Below are positions 17,511 through 29,300 of a stretch of 64,000 nucleotides of DNA, piece after piece. Position numbers and translations under genes: made by a program. Source of the DNA: Catelliglobosispora koreensis DSM 44566. Its GTDB lineage: Bacteria; Actinomycetota; Actinomycetes; Mycobacteriales; Micromonosporaceae. Every line of letters begins with the position of its first letter. Within the stretch, counting starts at the first letter, position 1. Below the pieces are notes generated by a model. It had not been told where the DNA came from. It worked only from the letters and a program-made list of their open reading frames with translations, and made no database searches. The stretch spans positions 1,071,911-1,135,910 of the forward strand of contig NZ_KB903249.1 of assembly GCF_000379685.1 (NCBI RefSeq), read 5' to 3'.

Positions 17511-17987
17511 GTGGGGCCCAGTATCGAGATCGAGGTGTTGCTGCTCTCCGAGCGGGACGGCTGTCTGAACTACCGTGCTGTCCGGGAAATCCTGCCGGCC
17601 TTCGTGCACCCCGACGATGCCGCGCGGCAACTGGCCGGGCTAACCACGTGCACGTCCGGCGGGCTGCTGCACTCGACCTCGTGGCGGCCTGTCAGTGGCG
17701 GCATCGTCCTCACCTATGCGGCGGTTCCAGACCTGCACCCTGAGCGGGGAGCGACCCCGGTTCAGGTCGATGCGATGGCCTGCGCGGGTCATCCTCTTGC
17801 ACCAAGTCCGGAGCATGTCGAGCTTGACGCGGTGGCCGCACACGCGTGCCGGCACTTGGCCCTGCTTCAGCAAACCGATGAACAGGTCATGTGCGCGGCC
17901 ACTCAGCTGCCGGCTTTCTGGCAGCTGATCGCCAAACTGCTTCCCGGCACTGCGGGAGCGCTTACGCCGGTGCGCCTAGGCGGTTAG
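17511..17987 (+). CDS. Hypothetical protein
   Basis: A 158-residue protein from the GTG at 17511. I do not recognise a domain. It begins GPSIEIEVLLLSERDGCLNY, has a central GGLLHSTSWRPVSGGIVLTY that looks like two beta strands, and a histidine-containing helix VAAHACRHLALLQQTDEQV near the C-terminus. No signal peptide or membrane helix is visible, so it is likely cytoplasmic. It lies 44 bp downstream of the LD-carboxypeptidase gene and may be co-transcribed with it. Its stop overlaps that of the converging formyltransferase gene by 4 bp (TTAG at 17984-17987). Confidence 0.6.
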   Translation: MGPSIEIEVLLLSERDGCLNYRAVREILPAFVHPDDAARQLAGLTTCTSGGLLHSTSWRPVSGGIVLTYAAVPDLHPERGATPVQVDAMACAGHPLAPSPEHVELDAVAAHACRHLALLQQTDEQVMCAATQLPAFWQLIAKLLPGTAGALTPVRLGG

Positions 17988-18919
17988 CCGAGGTAGCCGC
18001 CCATAGACGCGAAGTATTCGAGGGCGGGCAGGCGAGTGCCGTCCTCGGTGCGGACCTCGGTGATGGCCAGGCCGTGGTTGTGGCCGCGGCGGGCGTCGGC
18101 TCCGGCGACGATGACAACGCCATCGCGTTCCCTGATGAAGACGCGCCCCGGAGTGCCGCCGTAGCGGCGGTCAGAAACGCGAGCTTTGGTCACGCGCAGC
18201 TTCTGTCCATTGTGGATGGTGAACGCGTTGGGGTAGGGGTCTGACTGTGCCCGCACCAGGCGTTCGATCTCCTCGGCCGGCCACGTCCAGTCGATGCGGC
18301 TGTCTTCGACCGACCGCTTGTGGAAGAAGCTCGCCTTCGCCCGGTCCTGCTTGGCCCAGTCGGTGCGGCCGGACTGGATCTGGGCCAGCCCTTCGATCGT
18401 GATCGGCCCGAACATCTTGACGGTCTTATGGAACAGGTCGGTGGTGGTGTCCGTGTCCTCGACCGGGACGGCCCACTGCAAGACGATGTCACCGGCGTCG
18501 AGGTCGCCATCCATCATGTGCGCGGTGACGCCGACTTCCTTCTCGCCGTTGATGAGTGCCCAGAGCAGCGGGGCGAATCCGGCGTAGGCGGGCAGCAGCG
18601 AGTCGTGCACATTGAGCGTGCCCAGCCGGGCGGCCGTGAAGATCTCCGGTGGGATCCAGGTGCGCCAGTTTGTTGCCACGATCACATCGGCTTTGGCGGC
18701 AACGACGTGTGAAGTGAGCTCATCGTCGGGCCGGTTCTTGATGACCACTGGAACACCATGCTGAGCTGCGAGATCGGCGACCGAGTCGTCCCAGATTTTC
18801 TCATATGCGTGATCACTCTTGGGATGGGTGACGACGAGAACGACCTCGTGCGCCGACTCCAGCAGAGCCTGAAGTGTTCTATGACCCCAGGTCTGATAGC
18901 CCATTAGGACGACGCGCAT
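17984..18919 (-). CDS. N5-hydroxyornithine formyltransferase (siderophore)
   Basis: A 311-residue member of the methionyl-tRNA formyltransferase family. The start is the ATG at 18919, with AAGGAG placed 7 nt upstream. The N-terminal catalytic domain (about residues 1-190) has MRVVLMGYQTWGHRTLQAL, the NVHDSLLPAYAGFAPLLWAL stretch with its conserved Asn/His, and VTAHMMDGDLDAGDIVLQ. A shortened C-terminal domain follows. Cells use one housekeeping Fmt for translation; this copy faces an ornithine hydroxylase across an iron-regulated intergenic region, as CchA does in coelichelin clusters, so its substrate is most likely N5-hydroxyornithine, giving a formyl hydroxamate for iron binding with formyl-tetrahydrofolate as donor. 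The role is inferred from context; the family is certain. Confidence 0.88.
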   Translation of the reverse strand: MRVVLMGYQTWGHRTLQALLESAHEVVLVVTHPKSDHAYEKIWDDSVADLAAQHGVPVVIKNRPDDELTSHVVAAKADVIVATNWRTWIPPEIFTAARLGTLNVHDSLLPAYAGFAPLLWALINGEKEVGVTAHMMDGDLDAGDIVLQWAVPVEDTDTTTDLFHKTVKMFGPITIEGLAQIQSGRTDWAKQDRAKASFFHKRSVEDSRIDWTWPAEEIERLVRAQSDPYPNAFTIHNGQKLRVTKARVSDRRYGGTPGRVFIRERDGVVIVAGADARRGHNHGLAITEVRTEDGTRLPALEYFASMGGYLG

Positions 18920-18957
18920 GAATTTCTCCTTCGAAGTGGACGGCTGGGCTTGACTAG

Positions 18958-18976
18958 TTAAGCAAGGCAACCCTAA
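18958..18976 (-). promoter_or_regulatory. Iron box 1 (IdeR/DmdR-type operator)
   Basis: The plus strand reads TTAAGCAAGGCAACCCTAA; the minus strand reads TTAGGGTTGCCTTGCTTAA. Compared with the actinobacterial iron-box pattern TTAGGTTAGGCTNACCTAA it keeps the outer bases and several inner ones. It lies 39 bp upstream of the formyltransferase ATG and 1 bp from a second, better match in the same orientation, so the two form a 20-bp direct repeat. Confidence 0.7.
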
Positions 18977-18977
18977 G

Positions 18978-18996
18978 TTAAGCAAGCCTAACCTAA
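18978..18996 (-). promoter_or_regulatory. Iron box 2 (IdeR/DmdR-type operator)
   Basis: The minus strand reads TTAGGTTAGGCTTGCTTAA, matching the first twelve bases of the classical iron box TTAGGTTAGGCTNACCTAA and its final TAA. It sits 31 bp upstream of the monooxygenase start. Together with box 1 it should repress both divergent siderophore operons when iron is plentiful. The sequence is seen directly; the regulator gene is not in the window. Confidence 0.85.
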
Positions 18997-19027
18997 ACCG
19001 ACGTGTGTGGATGTGGGGAGAAACCCA

Positions 19028-20284
19028 GTGACGGACCAGATTTTTGATCTCGCCGGAATTGGTTTCGGCCCCTCGAATCTGGCCCTCGCCATCGCCGTCA
19101 GCGAGCTGGAGACGTCCGATAACCCGGTCAGCGCGGTTTTCCTTGAGCGCCAAGAACAATTTGGCTGGCATCGCGGCATGCTGCTGGAGAACGCGACGAT
19201 GCAGGTCTCGTTTCTCAAAGACCTGGTGACTTTGCGCAATCCCGTTAGCCCCTTCAGCTTTCTGTCCTATCTGCACGAACAAGGCCGGCTGCTCGATTTC
19301 ATCAACCACAAGAGCCTTTTCCCATTGCGCATCGAGTTTCACGACTACCTCGAATGGGCGGCGGCGCAGGTGCGGCACCTGGTGCGGTATAGCCACGAGG
19401 CCGTAGACGTCTTCCTGACCGGTGATCACTTTGAGGTGATCGTTCAGGGGCCGCGGACCGCTGAGGTCATTAAGGCGCGCAACCTCGTCTTCGCCACCGG
19501 GCTGCAGCCGTGCTTCCCCGACGGGATCACCGGATCGGCCCGGATCTGGCACAGCGGCGAGTTGCTCTCCAAAGTGGACACGCTTTCGGGAGTACCGGCT
19601 GGATTTGTGGTCGCGGGGTCCGGGCAAAGCGCGGCGGAAGTCACCTCGTTCCTGCATGACCGGTTCCGGCAGGCCGATATCGCCGCGGTCTTCGGCCGGT
19701 ACGGCTACAGCCCGGCCGACGACAGCCCGTTCGCTAACCGGATCTTCGACCCGGCGGCCGTGGACGACTTCTTCCACGCGCCACAGGAAATCAAAGAACT
19801 GATGACGGCCTACCACCGCAACACGAACTACTCGGTCGTCGACATGGATCTCATCAACGAGCTCTATCGCCTGTCGTACCAAGAAAAAGTGCTCGGCGTG
19901 CAACGGCTGCACCTGCACAACATGTCCCGGCTCATCGAAGCCGAGGAGCAGGAAGGTGGCGTGCGGGCGACTGTCGAGTCGCTCCTGACCGGCGAAAAGC
20001 GTTACCTGGACGCCGATGTGCTGGTCTGCGCGACCGGCTACCGTCCCGCCGACCCGGGCCCGGTGTTAGGGACCGTTGCCGGGCAGTTGCGCCGCGACGA
20101 GAACGGGCGGCTCAAAGTTGGCCGCGACTACCGGCTTCAGCCGCGCACAGACATGGCGCCCGGCATCTACTTGCAAGGGGGAACCGAGCACACGCACGGC
20201 ATCACCTCCTCGCTGCTTTCCAACACAGCGGTGCGCGCGGGTGAGATCCTGCAGTCCATCCGCTCGCTCGTGCCGTCGCGCTAA
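19028..20284 (+). CDS. L-ornithine N5-monooxygenase
   Basis: A 418-residue class B flavin monooxygenase that hydroxylates the side-chain amine of ornithine using NADPH and O2, the first step to hydroxamates. The start is the GTG at 19028, preceded by GGGGAG; upstream in-frame GTGs overlap that ribosome-binding site. The FAD loop is DLAGIGFGPSNLALAIAVSE at about residues 6-25. The family signatures MQVSFLKDLVTLRNPVSPFS and FLSYLHEQGRLLDFI follow. The NADPH loop is VVAGSGQSAAEV, and FATGLQP/CATGYRP is the closing ATG motif. It is transcribed away from the iron boxes and lies 36 bp upstream of the NRPS gene, so the two probably form one operon. It supplies three hydroxyornithines to the predicted product. 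Confidence 0.95.
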   Translation: MTDQIFDLAGIGFGPSNLALAIAVSELETSDNPVSAVFLERQEQFGWHRGMLLENATMQVSFLKDLVTLRNPVSPFSFLSYLHEQGRLLDFINHKSLFPLRIEFHDYLEWAAAQVRHLVRYSHEAVDVFLTGDHFEVIVQGPRTAEVIKARNLVFATGLQPCFPDGITGSARIWHSGELLSKVDTLSGVPAGFVVAGSGQSAAEVTSFLHDRFRQADIAAVFGRYGYSPADDSPFANRIFDPAAVDDFFHAPQEIKELMTAYHRNTNYSVVDMDLINELYRLSYQEKVLGVQRLHLHNMSRLIEAEEQEGGVRATVESLLTGEKRYLDADVLVCATGYRPADPGPVLGTVAGQLRRDENGRLKVGRDYRLQPRTDMAPGIYLQGGTEHTHGITSSLLSNTAVRAGEILQSIRSLVPSR

Positions 20285-20320
20285 GCGCCGAAAACGTTCC
20301 CTGGTAAGGAGAGTTCCCTC

Positions 20321-23300
20321 ATGCTGCCGCTAACCAGCGCGCAGGCCGAAGTCTGGCTGGCCATGCAGATGGAGCCGGGCACGACCGCCTTCGATCTCGT
20401 CTTCTACATAGACCTGGACGGAAAGCTGGACGCGTCTCGGCTGACGGCGGCGATCCGGCGGACCGTTGACGAGACGGGGTGCCTGCACGCGCGGTTCGTC
20501 ATGCACGGCGATGAGCCCCGCCAGTTCGCGGAACCGTTCGAGGACTGGCCGTTGCCGGTGGTGGACTTGTCGGGGGACGACGACGCACTGGCCGCGGCGG
20601 ACCGCTGGATGGCACAGGAGCGCACACGACGATTCGGCACCGGTCCTATGTTCGTCCAAGCACTGCTGCGCGTCGGGCCGCAAAGAGTGCTGTGGTATCA
20701 GCGTTTCCACCATCTCGTCATCGACGGCTACGGCATCGTGTTGTTCAGCCAGCGGGTCGCGCGACACTACGCTGGTGAGACTGTGCCGGCGGTGGACTGG
20801 TCGCTGGAGCGGCTAACGAAAACAGAGCCGCAAACGCCTGCCAGCAAACAGTTCTGGCAGGAGAAGTTCGCTACCCTCCCCGCACCCGCGACCGTCATCG
20901 CGCGCGGCCCGTCGCCCGCGCGGGAAACGATCCGCCACACCGTGCGCCTGCACGACCTGGACCATCCGCAGCGGCACCGGCTGGCGCTCGCGGCCGCGGC
21001 GGCCTACACCCACCGGATCACCGGTGCGGCCGATCTGGCTCTGGCACTGCCTGTCACCGCCCGAACCCGGTACCAGCGAACGGTTCCGGGCATGCTGGCA
21101 AACGTCGTGCCGCTGCGCTTGACGGTCCGTCCGGAGCACACGGCCGCCGATCTTCTGGGACAGGTCGCCCGAAGCTACCGTGAACTGGCAGTCCACGGCC
21201 GCCACTTCACCGTGCGCGACCTCAAACTCCAAGGTGGACTCGCCGCGATCACGGGGCCAGCGGTGAACATCATGCCGTTCGGTCAGCGGGTGCCGGTCGG
21301 CGAGTGCCCTGGCCCGGTCGAGGTTTTGTCGCACGGGCCGGTCGCCGACCTGTCGCTAGTGGTGCAAGACGACCCGGAATCTGGTGTGCTGCGGGCCGAC
21401 TTCGACGCCGACGCCGCCCAGATCACGGCTGAAGAGCTGCGGTGCCACGCGGAACGCTATGTGACGCTGTTGCGTGCCATGGCGAGCGATCCCGATGCGC
21501 CGATCGCCAGCTTTGACTTGCACGACACCTCGCGAGTGCTTAGCTTTGCCGCCGATGCGCAGCCGGTAGCCGGGCTTTCGTGGCCGGAGGCGTTCGAAGC
21601 GCAAGTGCGCCGTACGCCTGACGCGGTCGCCGTGGTGTGTGAGGACGAGCAGCTGTCCTATGCGGAGCTAAACGCCGCTGCCAACCGGCTGGCGCACCAG
21701 CTCATCGCCGAAGGGGCCGGTCCCGGCGAGGTCATCGGCATCGCGGTGCCGCGCACGGCGGAGATGACGATCGCCATGCTCGGTGTGCTGAAGACCGGTG
21801 CCGCGTACCTGCCGCTGGATCTGGAACTCCCAGCTGACCGCATCGCGTTCATGCTCGAAGACAGCGGGGCCAAAACCGTGGTGCGCGAAGCTATCGCCAC
21901 GTCCACTTGGGACAGCGGCGATCCGGTGCGCCCGCCGCTGACCCTCGATCTTCCCGCCTATGTCATCTACACCTCGGGATCGACCGGCAAACCCAAGGGC
22001 GCGGTGCTCAGCCACGACGGCATCATGAGCCTCGTGCTCACGGCGGTCAACCGGCTCGGGGTCTCGGGCGCGAGCCGGGTCGCGCAGTTCGCCTCGATCG
22101 GTTTTGACGTCGCGGTTTTTGACACCTGCATGGCGTTGTGCACCGGCGCGGCCCTCGTCATCGTGCCCAGCCACCGGCGGGTCGCCGACGAGACGCTGAC
22201 GTCCTATCTCACCGGTCACGGCGTGACACACATGATTTTGCCCCCATCGCTCGTGAGCGCACTGCCGGAACACGCCGAGCTTCCCGAAGGTGCCGTGCTC
22301 GTCGTCGGGACCGAAACCGTGCCCTACGAACTGATCGCGCGCTGGGGCAAGCGGCTGCGAGTCGTCGTGGCCTACGGACTGACCGAAGCGACCGTCAACT
22401 CGACCTTCTGGGCGGCAGCGCAGGACTGGGCCGGCCCGGTGCCCATCGGCGTTCCCGACCCCAACACCACTTGCTACGTGCTCGACACGGCCCTGCGGCC
22501 GGTAGCGCCAGGCATTACCGGCGAACTCTACGTCGGCGGCCGTGGCCTGGCCCTCGGCTATCACGGCCGCGCGGGCCTGACCGCTGAACGGTTTCTGCCC
22601 GACCCGTTCGGCCCACCCGGCAGCCGCATGTACCGCACGGGCGACAAAACCCGCTGGCGCCACGACGGCAACCTCGATTTCCTCGGGCGCAGCGATCAGC
22701 AGATCAAAATCCGCGGGTACCGGGTAGAGCCCGCCGAAATCGAGAGCGTCCTGATGGCACACGCCAGCATCGCCCAGGCGGCGGTGGTGCTCGACGCCGG
22801 AAAGCGCCTCGTCGCCTACGTAGCAACGGTTCCCGGCGTGGACGTGCCGTCAGATCTGCGCGAGTACGTCGCTGAAGCGCTCCCGGCCTACATGGTGCCA
22901 GCGATCGTTGTGCCGCTTGATGGCCCGCTTCCCCTGACCGCCAACGGAAAGCTCGACCGGGCGGCGCTGCCCGCGCCCGACTGGGCGGGTCTCACGTCAG
23001 GCTCGGTGCCAGCGTCCGAAGTGGAGCGACAGCTCACGGGCATCATGGCTGACCTGCTGAAGTTGCCAGCCGTTGGTGTGCACGACAGCTTCTTCAGCCT
23101 CGGCGGTGACAGCATCAGCGCCGTCGCACTGGTGAACCGTGCTCGCCAAGCCGGCCTGACGTTCAGCGTGCGGGACGTGTTTGACCGCGCGACCGTGGCC
23201 GGCCTGGCCGAAGTCGCGACGGCACCAGGCAAAGCCGTGCACCAAAGCGATCCCGGTCCGGTCGACCTGACCCCGGTCATGCGAACGTTCATCGAACGCG

Positions 23301-26300
23301 GTGGCGTCAGCGAAGGTTTCACCCAGAGCCTGACCGTCGCGGTGCCTGGCGTGTCCCGGGACCGGATCGCCGGAGCGCTCCAGCGGCTCGCCGAGCACCA
23401 CGATATGCTGCGGTCGCGGTTCGTTCACGACACTCTCACCGTGCTGGCGGACGCTACGCCGGTTGACATCGCTATCAGCGATGAGCTTCAGGCCGCCGAT
23501 CCTGACCCGGCCAGTGGCCTGATGCTCAGTGCTGTTTACAGCCCACGGCTCGAAGCGGTCCGTCTCGTGGTGCATCACTTCGCCGTGGACGCCGTGTCCT
23601 GGCACATCCTGCTCAGCGACTTCGCCGCTGCCCTGGACGGACAGCCGCTGCCGCCCGTGCCCATGTCGTTCCGCCAGTGGGCCGCCTCGCGCACTTTAGA
23701 CCCCGCTTGGGGGGAAATCCCGTTCTGGGAGCAGATGCTCAACCGTCCACACCGGACCCTCGGTTCGTTCGCCGCGACCGTTAGCACGGTTCGTTCGCTC
23801 ACGGTCTCGCTGCCCGAGGACAGCTCGGCCTTCCTGCTGCAAACGCTGCCCACCTCGGCCGGGGCTAACATTCCGGAGATCCTGCTCGCCGCGCTAGCCC
23901 AGGCGTGGGAAGCACCGCTGCTCGTGGACGTCGAAACCCATGGACGGCAAGGAAAAGCCGACCTGAGCCGGACCGTTGGCTGGTTCACCAGCATCCACCC
24001 CGTGCTCGTGGACACCGGCCGGGCGTCGGGCTGGCGGGCCGTCAAGCAGGTCCGTGAACAAATGCGGCGCGTGCCAGGCGATGGTCTCGGCTATGGCGTG
24101 CTGCGCGATCGTCTGCCCCAGGCGCAAGCCACCGTCCTGTTCAACTATCTTGGCCGTCTGCCCGGCGGTCAGCAGAACTTCAGCGCTGGCAAGCATCCGC
24201 GGACTCCCGTCACGCATGCGCTGGAAATCAATGCCGCTGTGCACGACGGATGCCTTAGCGCCCAGATCTCCTGGCCAGGCGACGCGATCGCCGAACACGA
24301 GGTAGCGGAGGTCGCCTCGCGCTGGTTGCGGCACCTGGACAGTCTCATCGAGACGGCCAGAGCGGAACTGTCCGTGAACGTGAGCGAAGTGTTGCCTGTG
24401 ACGCCGCTGCAGGAAGGATTCTTCTTCCACGCCGCACTGCAACCCTCCACAGCGGACAGTTATCAGCAGCAGCAAATCGTTTCGCTACACGGCCCGGTCG
24501 ATGGCGCCGCGATACACCGCGCGCTCCAAACGGTGGCCGACCGGCACGCTCCGCTGCGGGCGTCGTTCCGCCAGCGCGACAACGGCCAGATCGTGCAGGA
24601 CATCGCCGTCACGGCACCGGTTGAGTGGACCGAACTCGCCGCCGGGGATCCGCACGAATTCGCTGTCCAGCAACGCAATCGCGCCTTCGACCTGAGCACG
24701 GCACCGCTTCTGCGCGGCGCGCTCGTGCGCGGCGGCGGACAGTCCAGCTGGCTCATCCTGACGCTGCACCACATCATCGCCGACGGATGGTCGGTTCCCT
24801 TGATCCTGAAGGAAATCATGACAGGCCACACCCCACCGGTCACACCGCATCGCGACTATCTGGCGTGGCTCGGCCAGCGCGACCACGAGGCGGCGAAGCA
24901 GGCGTGGACGGAGGTTCTCGCCGGCGCCAGCCCGGCCCTCATCGCCGCGTTAGCCGAATCGCCCGCTGAACCGGAGCAGATCATCGTCGCGCTGTCCGAA
25001 GAGGACACCGCCGCGATCACCGCTAGAGCCCGTGCCCACGGCGTCACCATGAGCACCGTCGTGCAGGCGGCTTGGGCGACCGTGCTCGGACAGTTCCTCG
25101 GCCGCTGCGACATCGTCTTTGGCACCACCGTTTCCGGCCGTGAAGCGCCCGTGCCCGGCATCGAAACCATGGTGGGGCTGTTCGCGAACACCCTGCCGGT
25201 GCGGGTTTCCTGGACGCCGGACGCCACCGCTCTAGACGTCGTGACAGCGCTTCAGCGCCAGCAGGCCGGGCTCCTTGAGTACCAGCATGTTGGGCTGGGT
25301 GAGTTGCAACGGCTGGCTGGGCAGGGCGACCTGTTTGACACCATGCTCATCTTCGAGAATTACCCGTGGGAGCCCGAGCTGGCCAGCGCCAGTGGGCAGC
25401 TGCGTGTCACCGGGGTGGAGTTCTTCGGCGAGGGCCACTATGCCCTCGCGGTGCTGGCGGTCCCGCTGGAGCACCTGGAGCTGCACCTCAAGTTCGACGC
25501 ACACCGGCTTGATGCGGCGACGGTTTCCGCTCTCGGTGACGCGATGCTGGCCACGCTCAGGGGTTTCGCCGCCGATCCCGGGCAGCCCGTGACCGGGTTC
25601 GCCGGGCCGTCGCGTGCCCATACCGACTCGCTGTTGCCAGAGCTTGTTGCCGCTCAAGCTCAGCTGACACCGCAAGCTCCGGCCGTCATCGCCGGTGATC
25701 GCATCCTGTCCTATGCGGATCTCCTGGCGCTCGCCGGATCCATCGCCGCCAAGCTGACTTCGCTAGGTGCGGGGCCGGAAACGTTTATCGTCATTGAGCT
25801 TGCCCGGTCGCCGGAGTTCATCGCCGCGCTGCTCGGCGTCCACCGCGCCGGGGCGGCCTATGTTCCCGTTGATCCGGCATATCCGGCCGGCCGGATCGCC
25901 TACCTTATCGCGGACTCCGGTGCGGCTATCACCATCGACCGCGCGTTCCTCGCCGATCTGCCGCCCGCGACACAGGACAGTCCAGTGATCGCGCCGTCAA
26001 GCGCGGCCTACGTGCTCTACACCTCCGGCTCAACGGGGCGGCCCAAGGGCGTCGTCGTCAGCCATAGTGCCATCGCCGCACAACTAGCGTGGATGCGCGA
26101 CACGTTCCCCATCGAAGCGTCAGACCGGGTGCTGCACCAGCTTTCAGGCAGCTTCGACCCCTCGCTCGTGGAAATCTTCTGGCCGCTAACGTCAGGTGCC
26201 GCTGTCGTCATCGCCGATGACAACCAAGACCCGGCCTATCTCAGCGGCCTCATCCGCCGCGAAAGCGTTACCGGGATGGTGATCGCCGCGCCGATGCTGG

Positions 26301-29300
26301 GTGCTTTCGCCGGCTACCTGGAGACCGCGGGCGACCCCACGTCCGTGGCCAGCCTGCGTCACGTGCTCGCCGGGGGAGAGGCACTGTCAGCCGGCGCTGC
26401 CCGGAGCTGGCAATCGCTTACGGGACAAGCGGTCTACAACATGTACGGCCCGACCGAGACCGCTGTTCAGGTGACGAGCTGGCGATATGACGGCGAGTCT
26501 CAGGCTGTGCCCATCGGGCGTCCTGTGTGGAACACGAGGCTTTATCTGCTCGACGAACAGCTGCGCCCGGTGCCAGCCGGTCAGCCTGGCGAGATCTACG
26601 TCGCTGGTCTTCAACTCGCCCGGGGGTACGCCGAACGCCCGTCCCTTACCGCCCAGCGTTTCGTGGCCGACCCGTTCGGCCCGGCGGGCAGCCGCATGTA
26701 CCGCACCGGCGACCTCGCCGTGGCCACCGCCGACGGCGTGCTCACCTACGCCGGCCGCACCGACACTCAGCTGAAAGTGCGCGGCAACCGCATCGAGCCC
26801 GGCGAGATCGAAGCACTGCTCAACGCCATGGCGGGAGTCACCGCATCGGCCGTGACCGTCCACACCGGACAGATGGGCGCTCAACGTCTGATAGCGCACG
26901 TGTGCGGAACCGCTGACACCGCTTTCGTCATAGACGCCCTGCGCGCACAACTCCCCGCAGCGCTCGTGCCCGCAGACATCATCGTGCATGACACCCTGCC
27001 GCTGACCCCGCACGGCAAACTCGACCGCGCCGCCCTCACGTCCACTGTTCCCGCGGCACCCGCGCTTACCGCCGCAGCGTCTAGTGATGCTGCGCAATTG
27101 CTCGCTGAGATTTTCAGTGACGTGCTGGGCGTGGACGCGAGCGTCGATGATGACTTCTTCGCGCTGGGCGGGGACAGCATCTTGTCGATTAGCGTTTCCA
27201 GCAAGGCGCGCAGCGCCGGGCTGGAAGTCAGCCCTAAGGACGTGTTCGACCACAGGACTCCGGCGGCGCTGGCCGCTAACGGCACAGTGACGCAGCAGAT
27301 CCAGGGCGACCCAGACAGCATCGGTGACGTCGCCTTGCTGCCCGTCGTGCACGGGTTGCGGGAGCGCGGCGGGGAGATCGGCACGTTCGCCTTGCCGATG
27401 CTGCTCAACACACCAGCGGGGCTCACGGCTGAACGGCTGACTCAAGTCCTGCAGAAGGTCATCGACCACCACGACGCGCTGAGGCTGAAACTGACCCGCA
27501 TCGCCGGGCTGCTGTGGTCACTGCAAGCACGGCCACCCGGAACCGTTGCGGCAGCGTCACTCCTGAGCTGTGTTCAGGGGATCGATCGCGACCGCATCAC
27601 GGCCGAGTCGACCGCAGCCGCGACACGCCTCGATCCCGACAACGGCACGATGGTGCAAGCGGTGTGGTTCGAGGGCGCGACCGGGCAACCGGGGCGGCTT
27701 CTGCTCACGGTGCATCATCTCGCCGTCGACGGCGTGTCCTGGCGGATTCTCTTCGAGGACTTGGCAGCCGCCTGGGCCGGTCAGCCGCTGCTTCCCGTGC
27801 CGACGTCGTTGCGCTCCTTCACCCGGACCGCCATGCAACAAGCCGCCGCACCAGCCCGGCTCAACGAGCTGACGCACTGGGCTGACACGCTTCAGCCCGG
27901 CGGAGAGCTGATCGAAGGCCCCGTCACGCACGGCACCGTGGGCAACGCCAAACGGCACAGCATCACGCTGTCCATTGCCGACACCGTGGCCGTGCTCACC
28001 AGCGCGCCGCAAGCGGTCCATGGCGATGTCACCGATGTGCTCCTGACCGCTCTGCATCGCGCCGTGGACAAAGGTGACCTGCTCATCGACATCGAGCGGC
28101 ACGGCCGCCTTCCCGCCGCGGGACAGGACCTTTCGCGGACCGTCGGCTGGTTCACCTCCGTGCATCCGGTCCGGCTGCCCGCCCCCACGGAAAGCTCCCT
28201 GGAAACCCTGCGGTCCGTCAAGGACGCGGTCCGCCAAGCCGCGGACAACGGATTTGGCTACGGTCTGCTGCGTCATGTCAACGCCCAGACCGCGCCGATG
28301 CTCAGCCGTCTGGCTTCGGCCCAGGTGCTGTTCAACTACTTCGGGCGGATGCCGGGCGCGCTAGAGCACGACTGGGCGCCCGCACCAGAATCCGGCGCCG
28401 TGAACGTGCTGCCCGACGGTCAGCTCACGTTGCCCTACCTGTTGCAAGTGGACGCCGTTGCCGAGGAGACGCCGCAAGGTCCACGGCTAAGCGCCACCTT
28501 CACCTGGTCTGGCCCCTCGCTCACGGAACCCGAAGTGCTCGCGATAGCGGACCGGTTCGCCGTCGAGCTGAAAACCCTTGCCGCGGTGGCGAAAACAGCC
28601 CGGCCCCGGCTCACACCCTCGGACCTGACAGCGATCACGCTGACCCAGCCTGAGATTGACAGCCTCGGTGAGCACATCGAGGACATCTGGCCGCTGAGCC
28701 CGTTGCAGGAAGGTCTCTTCTTCCACTCCAGCTATGACACCGGTGGTGTGGATGTCTATACGGCGCAGGCGAGTTTCGCTTTCGCGGAACGGATCGACGT
28801 CGCACGCCTGGAACACGCGGTGCGGGTGTTGCTGCAACGCAACCCGAGTCTGCGCGCTGGGTTCACCGGTGACGGCGTCAGCCGGCCGGTGCAGTTTGTC
28901 GAGCAGGGGCGGGCCTACGGAGTACCCATTATTGAAGTGGAAGATGACACCGAGATCGACCGGTTGCTGCGCGCGGACCGGGAGGAGCGGTTTGATCTCG
29001 CGAAGCCGCCCCTGTTCCGGATGAAGGTGCTCAGGCTTCCCGGCGGTGACCGGCTCGTCATCACGCATCACCTCATTCTGTGGGACGGCTGGTCGGAGGG
29101 GCTGTTCCTGGAGCAGCTGTTTACCTTATACCGCAACGGTGGCGACGTCTCAGGACTGCCGCAGGCACTGTCCTATGGCGACTATCTGCGATGGCTGGGC
29201 CAGCGTGACGCGGACGAGTCGGCTCGCGTCTGGCAGGAAGCACTTCGCGGCCTGGCGGAACCAGCGCTAGTCGGACCACCCGGGCAGCAGCTCGAACCGG

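Noticed and set aside
18920-19918. N-terminal extension of the formyltransferase to over 640 residues
   Set aside because: The extension is antisense to the ornithine hydroxylase and crosses the iron boxes; the family start with a strong ribosome-binding site is at 18919.
21668-22762. Long minus-strand frame inside the first NRPS adenylation domain (similar ones at 26387-27472 and 31715-32761)
   Set aside because: The translations are rich in His, Arg, Gly and Val without family features, and the plus strand encodes continuous NRPS domains.
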